Source: Brevundimonas subvibrioides (lineage in GTDB: Bacteria; Pseudomonadota; Alphaproteobacteria; Caulobacterales; Caulobacteraceae). From it: a stretch of DNA of 64,000 nucleotides. Positions 44,533 through 55,796 of the stretch are shown here, piece by piece (position 1 is the first letter of the stretch; every line of letters starts with the position of its first letter). The notes under the pieces are model-generated. The model searched no databases. It was not told the origin of the DNA and saw only the letters and a program-made list of their open reading frames with translations. Both the position numbers and the translations under genes were made by a program. The stretch spans positions 1 to 64,000 of the forward strand of contig NCEB01000009.1 in assembly GCA_002280475.1 (NCBI GenBank), given 5' to 3'.

Positions 44533-45984
44533 ATGACGACCGTGACGCGCGCCTTAAAGATCGTGGCCGTGGTCGGCCTGGCGGCCGCCCTGGCCTCCTG
44601 CGCCTCGGCGCGCCGCATCCTGCCGTTCGGCCTGGGCCAGGACGACGCCCCCCAGGCGACGGCCAGCGCGGGGGACCGGGTCTCGATCCTGTCGTTCGAG
44701 CAGTCGCTGACGCCGTCCGCAGCCCTGTCGGGACGTGACTTCTTCCTGCCCGGCCCGGTGTCCCGGACGGCCTGGCCGATGGCCGGCGGCACGCCCGAGA
44801 ACCTGGTCGAGCACAGTATCGCGGCCCCGAGCTTCGAGGTCGCCTGGCGTCGCGGCATCGGTCGCGGTTCCAGCCGCACGACGCAGGTCATGGCCCCGCC
44901 GGTCGCGGCGGACGGCCGAATCTACGCCATGGACGGCGACTCGACCGTGACGGCCGTGGACGCCACCTCTGGCGAGGTGGTCTGGCGCCAGAATATCAAG
45001 CCGGACGGGCGCGAAGCCTCGGGCGGCGCGGCGGTGTTCGGCCTGCCGGTCCCGTTCGTCAGTTCGGGTGGTGGCGCGCTGGAAGGCGGCTTCGGCGGCG
45101 GTCTGGCGGTCGCGGGCAATCGCCTGTTCGTGGCCTCGGGTTATCGCACCATGTCGGCGCTGGACGCCGCGACGGGCGATGTCGTGTGGAGCCAGAACGT
45201 GGACGTGCCTCTGCGCGGCGCCCCCACGGTCGCGGCCAACCGGATCTATGTCGTCGATGTCGACAACCAGATCATCGCCTTCAATGCCGAGACGGGGGCC
45301 CAGGAGTGGTCCTATCGCGGCATCGCCGAACCGGCTCGGGTGATGCGGGCGTCCAGCCCGGCGGTCAGCGGCGACACGGTGATCGCGCCCTTCTCGTCCG
45401 GCGAGGTCGTGGCTCTGCGCGCTTCCAACGGCCAACCGGTCTGGACCCAGGTGCTGTCGCGCACCAGCCGCACCAGCGCCCTGTCCGAGATCCGTGACGT
45501 CGCCGGTCGCCCCGTCATTTCGCGTGGCTTCGTCTATGCCGTCGGTCACTCGGGCGTCATGCAGGCCATGGACCTGCGGACCGGTCAGCCGCGCTGGTCC
45601 GTGCCGATCGCGGGCGTCAACGCGCCGCTGCCGGCCGGAGACGTCGTTTATGTCGTGTCCAAGTCCGGTGAACTCACCGTGGTCAATCGCGACACGGGCG
45701 CCGTCTACTGGACCCGGGACCTCAACGAGGGCCGTGTACGTCAGGAGGGTGGGTTCTTCGGTCTCGGCGACCGCACGGTCAGGCCGGAGTGGTCGGGCCC
45801 AGTCCTGGCCTCCAACCGGCTGGTGCTGGTCAACTCCGACGGCGAGGCGGTGGCGTTCGACCCCAAGACCGGAGCCGAGACCGCGACGATCCGACTGGGC
45901 GGCGCGGCCTATCTGGCGCCGATCGCCTACAACGGGGCGCTCTATGTCCTGACCGACGAAGGCGATCTGGTCAGCATTCGCTGA
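44533..45984 (+). CDS. bamB: Outer-membrane assembly lipoprotein BamB
   Basis: About 483 residues. The ATG at 44533 (GGAG seven bases upstream) gives a lipoprotein signal with lipobox LASC in VVGLAAALASCASARRIL. The mature protein is an eight-blade PQQ-like beta-propeller: GRIYAMDGDSTVTAVDATSG, MSALDAATGDVVWSQNVDV, DVDNQIIAFNAETGAQEWSY and GAVYWTRDLNEG. BamB is the substrate-handling lipoprotein of the BAM complex. A GTG at 44509 overlapping the previous stop is an alternative start but would bury the signal. Confidence 0.93.
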   Translation: MTTVTRALKIVAVVGLAAALASCASARRILPFGLGQDDAPQATASAGDRVSILSFEQSLTPSAALSGRDFFLPGPVSRTAWPMAGGTPENLVEHSIAAPSFEVAWRRGIGRGSSRTTQVMAPPVAADGRIYAMDGDSTVTAVDATSGEVVWRQNIKPDGREASGGAAVFGLPVPFVSSGGGALEGGFGGGLAVAGNRLFVASGYRTMSALDAATGDVVWSQNVDVPLRGAPTVAANRIYVVDVDNQIIAFNAETGAQEWSYRGIAEPARVMRASSPAVSGDTVIAPFSSGEVVALRASNGQPVWTQVLSRTSRTSALSEIRDVAGRPVISRGFVYAVGHSGVMQAMDLRTGQPRWSVPIAGVNAPLPAGDVVYVVSKSGELTVVNRDTGAVYWTRDLNEGRVRQEGGFFGLGDRTVRPEWSGPVLASNRLVLVNSDGEAVAFDPKTGAETATIRLGGAAYLAPIAYNGALYVLTDEGDLVSIR

Positions 45985-46015
45985 CGACCCCACCAAACTG
46001 CGTTAGAAGGCCGGC

Positions 46016-47629
<1,614 letters not shown>

Positions 47630-47635
47630 GCGGCC

Positions 47636-49123
47636 CTACTCCGGGATGTCGCGGAAGTTTCCGTAGCGACCGCTGTGGGCCAGGTTGCCGAATTTGGTCG
47701 TATCGGAATCGAAGCTCAGCTTGACGATGCCGATCGGGCCATGCCGCTGCTTGCCGATGACGACCTCGGCGACGCCGCGCAGCAGGTCCATCTCCTCCTG
47801 CCACTTCAGATGCTCTTCGGAGCCCTCGCGCGGTTCGGCCCGTTCCTTGTAGTAGCTCTCGCGGTAGACGAACATAACGCAGTCGGCGTCCTGCTCGATC
47901 GATCCGGACTCGCGCAGGTCCGACAGCTGGGGCCGCTTGTCCTCGCGGTTCTCCACCTGACGCGACAGCTGCGACAGGGCGACGATCGGAACGTTCAGCT
48001 CCTTGGCCAGGGCCTTCAGGCCGCCGGTGATCTCCGACACCTCCTGCACCCGGTTCTTCTGGCCGTTGCCCTCGCCCACGGTGATCAGCTGCAGGTAGTC
48101 GACGATGATCAGATCGAGCCCCTGTTCAGCGCGTTTCAGGCGGCGCGCGCGGGCGGCGAGCTTGGAGATCGCCAGGCCGCCGGTGGCGTCGATGTAGAGA
48201 GGGCTCTCGCCGATCTCGATAGCGGCGTCGCGCACCTTGCCGAAGTCGGCGGCGTCGATCTCGCCCTTCCTCAGCCGATCGGACGAGACGCCCGATGCGT
48301 CGGCCAGGATCCGCATCGCCAGCTGTTCGGCGCTCATTTCCAGGCTGAAGAAGGCGACGACCCCGCCCGAAACCGTCTTTCGCCCGTCCGGCGTCGGCTC
48401 CCAGCGATAGTTGCGGGCCACGTTGAAGGCGATGTTGGTCGCCAGCGCCGTCTTGCCCATCGACGGACGGCCCGCGAGGATCAAGAGGTCGGAAGGATAG
48501 AGGCCGCCCAGCTTCTGATCCAGGTCGTCCAGATGGGTGGCCAGGCCCGCCAGCTTGCCGTCACGCTGATAGGCCTCTCCGGCCATCTGGACGGCGCCGG
48601 CCAGCGCCGTCGAGAAGCTGACGAAGCCGGAGGAGGGGGCCCCGGTCTCAGCCAGCGAATACAGCGTCAGCTCCGCCTGTTCGATCTGTTCGATGGCGGG
48701 CGTCTCGGGATCGGGCGCCTCCTTGATGATGTCGCCGCCGATACGGATCAGGTCGCGACGCAGCGCCAGGTCATAGACGACGCGCGCATAGTCCGGGGCG
48801 TTCGCCCCGGGCGGGGCGCGGTCCATCAGGTCGGCGAGATAGCGCAGGCCGCCGAACTCGGCGAAGGCCGGGTCCTGCTTGAACCTTTCCATCAGGATCG
48901 TCGGCTCGGCCAGCAGGCCCTGGCGGATGTGATCCTCGATCGCGTCGTACAGGCGCTGGTGGAAGGGCTCGTAGAAATGCGAGCCGCGCAGCCTATCGGA
49001 CAGTCTTTCGAAGACCGCGTTGTCGAACATCAGCGCGCCCAGCAGCGCCTGCTCGGCCTCCAGGTTGTGAGGCAGGGACGGGATCGAGACGGTGTCGGCG
49101 GAGATGGGGGCGTAGGCGTTCAT
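47636..49123 (-). CDS. dnaB: Replicative DNA helicase
   Basis: 495 residues. The N-terminal DnaB domain (LPHNLEAEQALLGALMFDNA) and C-terminal RecA-like motor are complete. Walker A is LAGRPSMGKTALATNIAFN and Walker B is LIIVDYLQLITVGEGNGQKN; the arginine-rich ending includes QVENREDKRPQLSDLRESGS and IEQDADCVMFVYRE. It unwinds DNA at the replication fork. No intein or frameshift is seen. Confidence 0.97.
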   Translation of the reverse strand: MNAYAPISADTVSIPSLPHNLEAEQALLGALMFDNAVFERLSDRLRGSHFYEPFHQRLYDAIEDHIRQGLLAEPTILMERFKQDPAFAEFGGLRYLADLMDRAPPGANAPDYARVVYDLALRRDLIRIGGDIIKEAPDPETPAIEQIEQAELTLYSLAETGAPSSGFVSFSTALAGAVQMAGEAYQRDGKLAGLATHLDDLDQKLGGLYPSDLLILAGRPSMGKTALATNIAFNVARNYRWEPTPDGRKTVSGGVVAFFSLEMSAEQLAMRILADASGVSSDRLRKGEIDAADFGKVRDAAIEIGESPLYIDATGGLAISKLAARARRLKRAEQGLDLIIVDYLQLITVGEGNGQKNRVQEVSEITGGLKALAKELNVPIVALSQLSRQVENREDKRPQLSDLRESGSIEQDADCVMFVYRESYYKERAEPREGSEEHLKWQEEMDLLRGVAEVVIGKQRHGPIGIVKLSFDSDTTKFGNLAHSGRYGNFRDIPE

Positions 49124-49246
49124 CGGGTTAACGCTTACCTGTCGCAGCCCCCTGCGACAGTCCCGGACGCACCCTTGGCCGGGGATCGAATCGGTCGTGC
49201 TGTGGACCGCTGGAAAATCCCTAGGCGGATCAGTTGCGGAGGCGCG

Positions 49247-49627
49247 TCAGGCCGCCGGGCAGGGATAGCGGGACGCCAGCCAGCCGCGGATCCCGTCCGT
49301 CGGGGTCATCTGACGGCGGCGGGTTTGGGGAATGGCGTTCAGGTAATCCAATAGCTGGCGCGGGTTCATCTGGATGCGCTCGGGCGGGCAGGCAGGCGGG
49401 GTTCGGCCGGCCGCGCGGGCGGTGCGGACTTCGATGCTGACGGCGGACATGGAGGCGTTGAACTCCCGCACCAGTCTTCGGGCGTCCGAGCGGATGGCCG
49501 AGGTCGGGTTCAGCGGAATGCGATTCGCCTCGGTGACGAAGGTGTCCAGGGTCCGCGTCTGCGCGCTCGCCGATACGGCGCACGCGAGCAGGGACGCCGT
49601 CGCGACGGCGGCAAGAATGAGTTTCAT
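49247..49627 (-). CDS. Small secreted protein of unknown function
   Basis: 126 residues. Signal peptide MKLILAAVATASLLACAVSA, cleaved near ASA-QTR. The mature part is helical (DARRLVREFNASMSAVSIEV, RQLLDYLNAIPQTRRRQMTP) and ends GWLASRYPCPAA; two cysteines may form a disulfide. The tail weakly recalls Rap1a/Tai-like proteins, not enough for an assignment. The ATG at 49627 has CCCGGGGGACCC upstream. Confidence 0.6.
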   Translation of the reverse strand: MKLILAAVATASLLACAVSASAQTRTLDTFVTEANRIPLNPTSAIRSDARRLVREFNASMSAVSIEVRTARAAGRTPPACPPERIQMNPRQLLDYLNAIPQTRRRQMTPTDGIRGWLASRYPCPAA

Positions 49628-49747
49628 GGGTCCCCCGGGGTTCTGACCCGACCTTTGCAGCGGCGCACCACGGCGAATCCAAGGCGCGACCATGAAAACG
49701 GCGCGAGGATCGCTCCCCGCGCCGTCGTCAGTCGGTTGTTCGCCTGG

Positions 49748-52216
49748 TCAGAAGCTGTAGCTCAGGCGGCCGTAAACGAAGCGCCCGTTGAAGCCGTAGG
49801 GCGAGAACTGCGGGAAGCCGACCGATCCCGTAGGCGGGTTCAGGTTCGCCGGGGTGAAGTTCGGATATTCGTCGAACAGGTTGTTCACGCCGAACGCGGC
49901 GGTCACGCCGATCGGGAACTCATAGCGGCCTTCCACATCGACCAGGGTGTCGTCGCCGGTCTCATAGTCCAGGGCGGACGCGTTGTTGGCGATCAGCACG
50001 CTGTCGTAATAGGTCGCCCGCGCCGTGGCGGAGAAGTCGCCCAGGGACCAGTCCACCGAACCGACGATCTTGGACGACGGCGTCCCTTCCTCGAAGGCGA
50101 GGATGTTGGACCGGTCGAACAGGAAGTTCGGCGAGACGGGGATCGACACGACCGGCACGCCCGGCACCGAGTCGACCGAGGTGTCGTTGAAGTTCCCGGC
50201 CAGCGTCAGGTCGAAGCGGCCCGCGGTGTCGGTGTCGAGCCGATAGCGGCCGACGATGTCGATGCCCTGGGTGGTCGTCTCCAGGCCGTTGGTGAAGAAG
50301 CGGGCCGAGGACACGCCCAGAGGCTGGATGATGCCCAGGACCGCCGCGGTGGTCGCCGCCGACTGGCTGGGGCGGGTCGGGCCGAGGTTCTCGGACAGGA
50401 TGATCCGGTCCTCGATCTCGATCTGATAGGCGTCGATGGTCAGCTCGAACGGCCCGCTGCGGAAGACGGCTCCCAGCGAGTAGTTGACCGACTCTTCCGG
50501 CTCCAGGTCCCGGGCCCCCAGGGCGATCGACACCGGATCGTCGACGCGGAAAGTGCCCGACTGGATCAGGTTGGTCACCGGCACGCCGCCCACGACCGTC
50601 GTGACCAGATTGGTCGCGATGTAGCTGAAGTACTGCTGCTGGAGCGCCGGGGCCCGGAAGCCGGTCGAGACCGCGCCACGCAGGGCGAAGGCCGGCGAGA
50701 AGTCATAGCGCGCCGAGACCTTGCCGGTCAGGGTGTCGCCGAAGTCGCTGTAGTCCTCGTAGCGCGCGGCCACGCCGAACGTCAGGGCCTCGGTCAGATT
50801 GCCCTCGATGTCGACATAGGCCCCGATGTTGCTGCGATCGCGCTGGGTCGCGTTGGCAGGGCTGAACCCGGGGAAGCCTTGGGAACCGCCCGTCGCGCTG
50901 CTTCCCGGCACACGGATGTAGGACGCCTGCTGGCCCGCGGTCTGCTGGAAGTCCTCGTTGCGGTACTCCACGCCGAAGGCGAGGTTGACCGGCTCGGCCA
51001 GGCCGATGTCGAGGGGGCGGACGCCATCGACGGCGAAGGTCGCCTGTTCGTACACCAGCCCCCCGGCGCGGAAGCTGCGGAGCGAGGCCGCGCCGAAAGA
51101 GGCGTTGATGGAGTTCTCGACCCGGTAATCCAGGGCGTTGCGACCCCAGCTGGCCGAGATATCCCAGTCAATACCCCAGGCCGGACCGCGGAAGCCGCCA
51201 AACAGGTTGTAGTCGTTGATGTGGGTCTCGATCAGCGGCAGGAAGCCGTTGGGGTAGACCGACAGCACGTTGTTGGAATTGTTGAAGGCGCGCGCCGTCG
51301 CCGCCGACGAGCTGTCCTTGTCCACCACGCCGCCGAAAGCATAGACCTCCCAGCCCGCATCGAGCGGGTTGCCGAGGTTGAACCACAAGGAGCGCGACTC
51401 GACCTCGGGATCGCCGAAGCGACCCAGGACCGTCGTGGTCGAGCCGGTCGGCGTGGCGGCGGGCGTGGCATAGTCGGATCGGTTGGTCGGATCGCGCCGC
51501 TGCAACTCGCCCGAGAGGGTCAGGAAGCCGTCGTCGTAGAACGGAAGGCCGATCCAGCCGGCGACCGAGACCTGCTCGCCGTCGCTCCGGCTGTGCGAGC
51601 CTCGCGCTGTGTCGAAATCGGTTTCATAGCGGCCGTAGTTCACGGTGACGTTCCCGCCACTGTTCGCTTCGCGCAGGCGCAGGTTCACGACGCCGGCGAT
51701 GGCGTCGGAACCATACTGCGCCGAGGCACCGTCACGCAGCACCTCGACCGAGCCGAGTGTCACCGACGGAATGGTGTTCAGGTCGAAGGCGGCGGCGCCA
51801 CGACCCAGGCTTCCGTTGACATTGACCAGGGCGCTGATGTGGCCGCGCTGGCCGTTGATCAGCACGAGGGTCTGATCAGGCGCGAGGCCACGCAGGGTGG
51901 CGGGGCGAACGTGGTCCGAGCCGTCCGAAATGGCCGGGCGCGGGAAATTGATCGAGGGCGCAGAGGCGGACAGTGCGGCGGCCAGTTCGGTGCCTGTGCC
52001 CTGGCGGGTCAGGACCTCGCCAGAGATCACGTCGACCGGCGCGATGGTGTCCAGCCGCGTCCGGCCGACGGTGCGGGTGCCGGTGACGACGATCTCGTCG
52101 ACCGTGGTCGCGTCGTCCTGGGGCGCGCTCTGCGCGAAGGCGGGCGCGGCCATGCAACTGAGGGCGACCACCGAGGCGAAGCCGAGGAGGTGGGCGCGGG
52201 ACGTTCTGTGGGTCAT
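49748..52216 (-). CDS. TonB-dependent outer-membrane receptor
   Basis: 822 residues. Signal peptide RAHLLGFASVVALSCMAAPA, ending AFA-QSA; TonB box region DEIVVTGTRTVGRTRLDTIA. The plug domain has SLRG-type features (RPATLRGLAPDQTLVLINGQ, VEVLRDGASAQYGSDAIAGV) and the 22-strand barrel ends GRFVYGRLSYSF. Such receptors import siderophores, vitamins or carbohydrates; substrate is not evident and no partner enzymes are adjacent. The start ATG follows CAGGATTGAAC. Confidence 0.93.
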   Translation of the reverse strand: MTHRTSRAHLLGFASVVALSCMAAPAFAQSAPQDDATTVDEIVVTGTRTVGRTRLDTIAPVDVISGEVLTRQGTGTELAAALSASAPSINFPRPAISDGSDHVRPATLRGLAPDQTLVLINGQRGHISALVNVNGSLGRGAAAFDLNTIPSVTLGSVEVLRDGASAQYGSDAIAGVVNLRLREANSGGNVTVNYGRYETDFDTARGSHSRSDGEQVSVAGWIGLPFYDDGFLTLSGELQRRDPTNRSDYATPAATPTGSTTTVLGRFGDPEVESRSLWFNLGNPLDAGWEVYAFGGVVDKDSSSAATARAFNNSNNVLSVYPNGFLPLIETHINDYNLFGGFRGPAWGIDWDISASWGRNALDYRVENSINASFGAASLRSFRAGGLVYEQATFAVDGVRPLDIGLAEPVNLAFGVEYRNEDFQQTAGQQASYIRVPGSSATGGSQGFPGFSPANATQRDRSNIGAYVDIEGNLTEALTFGVAARYEDYSDFGDTLTGKVSARYDFSPAFALRGAVSTGFRAPALQQQYFSYIATNLVTTVVGGVPVTNLIQSGTFRVDDPVSIALGARDLEPEESVNYSLGAVFRSGPFELTIDAYQIEIEDRIILSENLGPTRPSQSAATTAAVLGIIQPLGVSSARFFTNGLETTTQGIDIVGRYRLDTDTAGRFDLTLAGNFNDTSVDSVPGVPVVSIPVSPNFLFDRSNILAFEEGTPSSKIVGSVDWSLGDFSATARATYYDSVLIANNASALDYETGDDTLVDVEGRYEFPIGVTAAFGVNNLFDEYPNFTPANLNPPTGSVGFPQFSPYGFNGRFVYGRLSYSF

Positions 52217-52306
52217 GTTCAATCCTGATGCCGTGAGCCAACGCACATGCGCTGGCGTGCCGTATGTCGGCCCCCAGCCGGAGCCGACGATTGGCGCGCG
52301 TTTGGC

Positions 52307-52325
52307 GACGCAAGAATCTTGCGTC
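52307..52325. promoter_or_regulatory. Perfect palindrome upstream of the TonB-dependent receptor
   Basis: GACGCAAGA-A-TCTTGCGTC is a perfect 9-base inverted repeat around one base, 91 bases before the receptor ATG. Its centre contains GAATC, a GANTC (CcrM) methylation site. It is a plausible operator for receptor control; no regulator is adjacent. Confidence 0.5.
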
Positions 52326-52490
52326 CTGCGTCGCGGTCGCGCGTCCGATTGGAAGCTGTGTCGTCCGATGAGCATGCGCAAGCAAGCGACATGCGAACAC
52401 GGCTCGTTCGTTGCATTTTTGACATAGTTCAGATCGAGCGCGCCGGCATCGGTGTCTCACCGGCCCGAGTGCCCGGACGCCCGGACATCG

Positions 52491-52522
52491 AAAAGGGCGC
52501 GCCCCGCTGGAGCGCGCCCTTC
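52491..52522 (-). terminator. rho-independent terminator after rplI
   Basis: Read on the minus strand, AAGGGCGCGC and GCGCGCCCTT form a strong stem around a short loop (CCAGCGGG region) and are followed by TTTT. It lies ~42 bases after the rplI stop. Confidence 0.85.
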
Positions 52523-52564
52523 AAGATTTCGACGTGGCGGCCGAAGCCGTCGCGCGTCCCCGGA

Positions 52565-53149
52565 TCAGGCCTCGGAGCCGAGACCGTCCTGCTGGCCGGC
52601 GCCGCCCTCGACCATGTCGCGGGCCTGTTCGGCGGCGGCGTTGCGATCTTCGTCGTAGGCCGACTTGATCACGTCCTCGCCCTTGGCCTGACGCTCGGCC
52701 TCGTCGGCCGAACGGGCGATGTTGATCTTGACCGTGGCCGAGACCTCGGCGTGCAGGCGCACGACGACTTCGTGGACGCCCAACGTCTTGATCGCGGTGT
52801 TGAGCGCGATCTGGCTGCGCTCGACCTTGCCGCCTTCGGCCTGGATGGCCTCGGAGACGTCGCGACCGGCGACCGATCCGTAGAGCTGACCGGTTTCGCC
52901 GGCCTGGCGGATCATGACGTAGGTCTGGCCGTCGATCTTGTCGGCGACCTTCTGGGCCTCGGCCTTGTTCTTCTCGTTGCGGGCCTCGATGGCGGCGCGG
53001 TCGAGTTCGAACTTCTCCAGGTTCTTGGAGGTGGCGCGAAGGGCCTTTTCCCGCGGCAGCAGGAAGTTGCGGGCGAAGCCGTCCTTGACGGTGACGACGT
53101 CGCCGATGGCGCCGAGGTTCTCGACGCGTTCGAGCAGAACGACCTTCAT
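52565..53149 (-). CDS. rplI: 50S ribosomal protein L9
   Basis: 194 residues. The conserved N-terminal domain is MKVVLLERVENLGAIGDVVT with VKDGFARNFLLPREKALRAT, then the connecting helix and the C-terminal domain (QLYGSVAGRDVSEAIQAEGG). The acidic ~40-residue end (KSAYDEDRNAAAEQARDMVE) is an extension typical of Caulobacterales. It is the last gene of rpsF-rpsR-rplI. Confidence 0.97.
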   Translation of the reverse strand: MKVVLLERVENLGAIGDVVTVKDGFARNFLLPREKALRATSKNLEKFELDRAAIEARNEKNKAEAQKVADKIDGQTYVMIRQAGETGQLYGSVAGRDVSEAIQAEGGKVERSQIALNTAIKTLGVHEVVVRLHAEVSATVKINIARSADEAERQAKGEDVIKSAYDEDRNAAAEQARDMVEGGAGQQDGLGSEA

Positions 53150-53150
53150 C

Positions 53151-53444
53151 TTACTTCACCACATAAGGCAGGAGGGCCAGATAGCGGGCGCGCTTGATGG
53201 CCTTGGCCAGTTCGCGCTGCTTGATCTGGGACACGGCGGTGATGCGCGAGGGCACGATCTTGCCGCGTTCGGAAATGTAACGCTGGAGCAGCTTGACGTC
53301 CTTGTAGTCGATCTTCGGCGCGCCTTCGCCCGAGAACGGGCAGGTCTTGCGACGACGATTGAAGGGACGACGGCCACCGCCGGAGGCGTTGACGGGTGTG
53401 CCGGGCGTGTTGCCCGAGGCGGATGCGGAATAGGTGTCGGACAT
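53151..53444 (-). CDS. rpsR: 30S ribosomal protein S18
   Basis: 97 residues. The S18 core is [40 protein letters not shown] and [20 protein letters not shown]. The ~22-residue Ser/Gly-rich start is an added tail. One base separates it from rplI. Confidence 0.97.
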   Translation of the reverse strand: MSDTYSASASGNTPGTPVNASGGGRRPFNRRRKTCPFSGEGAPKIDYKDVKLLQRYISERGKIVPSRITAVSQIKQRELAKAIKRARYLALLPYVVK

Positions 53445-53459
53445 ATCTGTGATCCCTTC

Positions 53460-53843
53460 TTACGCGGCCACTTCGGCGTCTTCACGCGGCGTGCGCTCGC
53501 GATCGCGCTCACGCTCGCGCTCGCGGCGGGCCAAGAGCGGCGACAGCTCCAGGTCCAGCTCCTCGACGCGGACGGTCAGCCAGCGCAGAACGTCCTCATT
53601 GATGCCCAGCTGACGCTCGACCTCAGCCATGGCGGCGGGCGGGCAGTCGATGGCCAGCAGCGAATAGTGCGCCTTGCGGTTCTTCTTGACCCGATAGGTC
53701 AGGTTCCTGAGACCCCAGTACTCGATCTTGGCGACGGTGCCGCCGCCGGCCACGATCAGGTCCTTGATGGTGTCGTTCAGGGCTTCGGCCTGTTGCGCGC
53801 TGATATCCTGGCGCGACATGACCGTGTGCTCGTAAAGAGCCAT
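53460..53843 (-). CDS. rpsF: 30S ribosomal protein S6
   Basis: 127 residues. Typical S6: [60 protein letters not shown] and [17 protein letters not shown], with a charged C-terminal tail rich in Arg/Glu. It is first in the rpsF-rpsR-rplI operon. S6:S18 complexes bind a leader RNA in many bacteria, but no such structure is claimed here. Confidence 0.97.
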   Translation of the reverse strand: MALYEHTVMSRQDISAQQAEALNDTIKDLIVAGGGTVAKIEYWGLRNLTYRVKKNRKAHYSLLAIDCPPAAMAEVERQLGINEDVLRWLTVRVEELDLELSPLLARRERERERDRERTPREDAEVAA

Positions 53844-53985
53844 AGAGCAGTCTCCCTTGTGGGGCGTCGGCGCGGACGGACCGGGTTAAAGTCCAAATCC
53901 ACGATGGATCCCGAGGCGGCGGCCGGGAGGACTTCCCGAACCCTTTGGAGTTCCGCTCCGGGACCGAAGCCCTGGAAAGCGGGCG

Positions 53986-54014
53986 CATATAGGGGAAAAG
54001 GGGGCCAGTAGCAA
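53986..54014 (-). promoter_or_regulatory. Candidate promoter of the rpsF operon
   Basis: On the minus strand, -35 TTGCTA (54014-54009) and -10 TATATG (53991-53986) are exactly 17 bases apart, ~143 bases before the rpsF start. The match to the housekeeping sigma-70 consensus is good. Confidence 0.55.
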
Positions 54015-54094
54015 CCGGTGGGCCGTCCAGCTTGCCGAGGTCCTTCAACCGGCCTACCCCTCCGCGCTTCTGACAACCCTTTACGGACCCACTC

Positions 54095-55045
54095 ATGACC
54101 CTCGCCCTCCTGTTCCCCGGCCAAGGCAGCCAGGCGGTCGGCATGGGGGCGGCGCTGGCCGACGCCTTCGCCTCGGCGCGCGAGGTGTTCGCCGAAGTGG
54201 ATCAGTCGCTGGGGCAGGACCTGTCGGGCCTGATGCGGAACGGGCCCGAGGATCAGCTGACCCTGACCGAGAACGCCCAGCCGGCCCTGATGGCGGTGTC
54301 GCTGGCGGTGATTCGCGTGCTGGACAAGGAGTTCGGGGTCGGCTTGGACCGAGCGGGCTTCGTCGCCGGACATTCGCTGGGCGAGTATTCGGCGCTGGCG
54401 GCCGTGGGCGCGCTGTCGCTGAGCGACACGGCGCGTCTGCTGAAGCTGCGCGGTCAGGCCATGCAGCGGGCGGTGCCGGTCGGACAGGGGGCGATGGCCT
54501 CGCTGATCGGGCCCAAGACGGATCTGGCCCTGGCCGAGGCCGCCGCTGCGGCGGGTGCCGAAGTCGGGGTCTGCGTCGTGGCCAACGACAATAACAACGG
54601 CAATGTGGTCATCTCCGGCGAGAAGGCCGCTGTGGATCGCGCCATCGAGAAGGCCAAGGAACTTGGGGCGCGGGCGATCCCGCTGAACGTCTCGGCGCCC
54701 TTCCACTGTCCGCTGATGCAACCGGCCGCAGACGAGATGGCGACGGCCCTGGCAGCGGCGGCGCTGAATGCGCCGTTTGTGCCAGTGGTGGCCAACGTCA
54801 CCGCTCGGCCCGAGCGGGACGCCGACACGATCCGCCGCCTGCTGGTCGAACAGGTCACGGGCCGGGTGCGCTGGCGCGAATCGATGGAATGGATGGCGAC
54901 GCAGGGAGGCGTCACCCGCTTCGTCGAGATCGGCTCGGGCAAGGTGCTGACCGGCATGGCCAAGCGGATCGCGCCCGACGCCGAAAGCCTGGCGCTCAAC
55001 ACGCCCGAAGACATCGCGGCGTTTGCCGCCTCGCTGGCGCAGTAA
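54095..55045 (+). CDS. fabD: Malonyl-CoA:ACP transacylase
   Basis: 316 residues. It transfers malonyl groups to ACP to start fatty-acid elongation. Motifs are LALLFPGQGSQAVGMGAAL, the nucleophile serine in VAGHSLGEYSALAAVGA, and the catalytic histidine in NVSAPFHCPLMQPAADEM; the end RFVEIGSGKVLTGMAKRIAP is standard. It starts the fab cluster fabD-fabG-small ORF-acpP-fabF. Confidence 0.97.
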   Translation: MTLALLFPGQGSQAVGMGAALADAFASAREVFAEVDQSLGQDLSGLMRNGPEDQLTLTENAQPALMAVSLAVIRVLDKEFGVGLDRAGFVAGHSLGEYSALAAVGALSLSDTARLLKLRGQAMQRAVPVGQGAMASLIGPKTDLALAEAAAAAGAEVGVCVVANDNNNGNVVISGEKAAVDRAIEKAKELGARAIPLNVSAPFHCPLMQPAADEMATALAAAALNAPFVPVVANVTARPERDADTIRRLLVEQVTGRVRWRESMEWMATQGGVTRFVEIGSGKVLTGMAKRIAPDAESLALNTPEDIAAFAASLAQ

Positions 55046-55055
55046 GGAGAAAGCC

Positions 55056-55796
55056 ATGTTCGACCTGACGGGCAAGACCGCCCTTGTGACCGGGGCCACC
55101 GGCGGCATCGGTGGTGCCATCGCCCGCGCTCTTCATGCTCAGGGCGCGACCGTCGTCCTGTCCGGCACGCGCGAGGCGGTGCTGGCCGAGATCGCCGGCG
55201 AACTGGGCGAGCGGGCCTTCGTCGCCGCCGCCAACCTGTCGGATGCCGCCTCGGTCGACGGTCTGGTGGGCCGGGCCGAAGAGGTCGCGGGCGCGCCGCT
55301 GGACATCCTGGTGGCCAACGCCGGGATCACCAGGGACGGCCTGCTGCTGCGCATGAAAGACGAGGATTTCCAGTCGGTGCTGACTGTCAATCTGGAGAGC
55401 TATTTCCGTCTGAGCCGCGCCGCGCTGAAGGGCATGATGAAACGCCGGGTCGGGCGGATCATCGGCATCACCTCCGTCGTCGGGGTGACCGGCAACGGCG
55501 GCCAGACCAACTACGCGGCGTCCAAGGCCGGCATGATCGGATTCTCCAAATCGCTGGCCCAGGAAGTCGGCAGCCGAGGCGTGACGGTCAACTGCATCGC
55601 CCCGGGTTTCATCGCTTCGCCCATGACCGACGTGCTGAACGAGCAGCAGCGCGAGGGCATCCTGAGGAACATCCCCGCCGGGCGCCTGGGCGAGGGACCG
55701 GAGATCGCTGCCGCCGCCGTCTATCTGGCCTCCGACGAGGCCGCCTACGTCACCGGGCAAACGCTGCACGTCAACGGCGGGATGGCGATGATCTGA
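55056..55796 (+). CDS. fabG: 3-oxoacyl-ACP reductase
   Basis: 246 residues, AAGGAGA upstream of the ATG. SDR fold with the NADP loop LVTGATGGIGGAIARALHAQ, NAG in LVANAGITRDGLLLRMKDE, the catalytic serine in GRIIGITSVVGVTGNGGQTN and Tyr/Lys in NYAASKAGMIGFSKSLAQEV. The ending AYVTGQTLHVNGGMAMI is typical FabG. Confidence 0.97.
   Translation: MFDLTGKTALVTGATGGIGGAIARALHAQGATVVLSGTREAVLAEIAGELGERAFVAAANLSDAASVDGLVGRAEEVAGAPLDILVANAGITRDGLLLRMKDEDFQSVLTVNLESYFRLSRAALKGMMKRRVGRIIGITSVVGVTGNGGQTNYAASKAGMIGFSKSLAQEVGSRGVTVNCIAPGFIASPMTDVLNEQQREGILRNIPAGRLGEGPEIAAAAVYLASDEAAYVTGQTLHVNGGMAMI

Larger units (their letters stand above)
52217..52564. other. Gap between rplI and the TonB-dependent receptor
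   Basis: 348 bases. It holds a perfect palindrome (52307-52325) on the receptor side and the rplI terminator (52491-52522). Repeated short motifs such as GCAAGC and GCATG appear around 52365-52395. No gene is supported. Confidence 0.6.

Noticed and set aside
49655-52228. 857-codon open frame antisense to the TonB receptor
   Set aside because: Arg/Gly/Val-rich shadow of a well-supported receptor gene; no motifs or ribosome-binding site.
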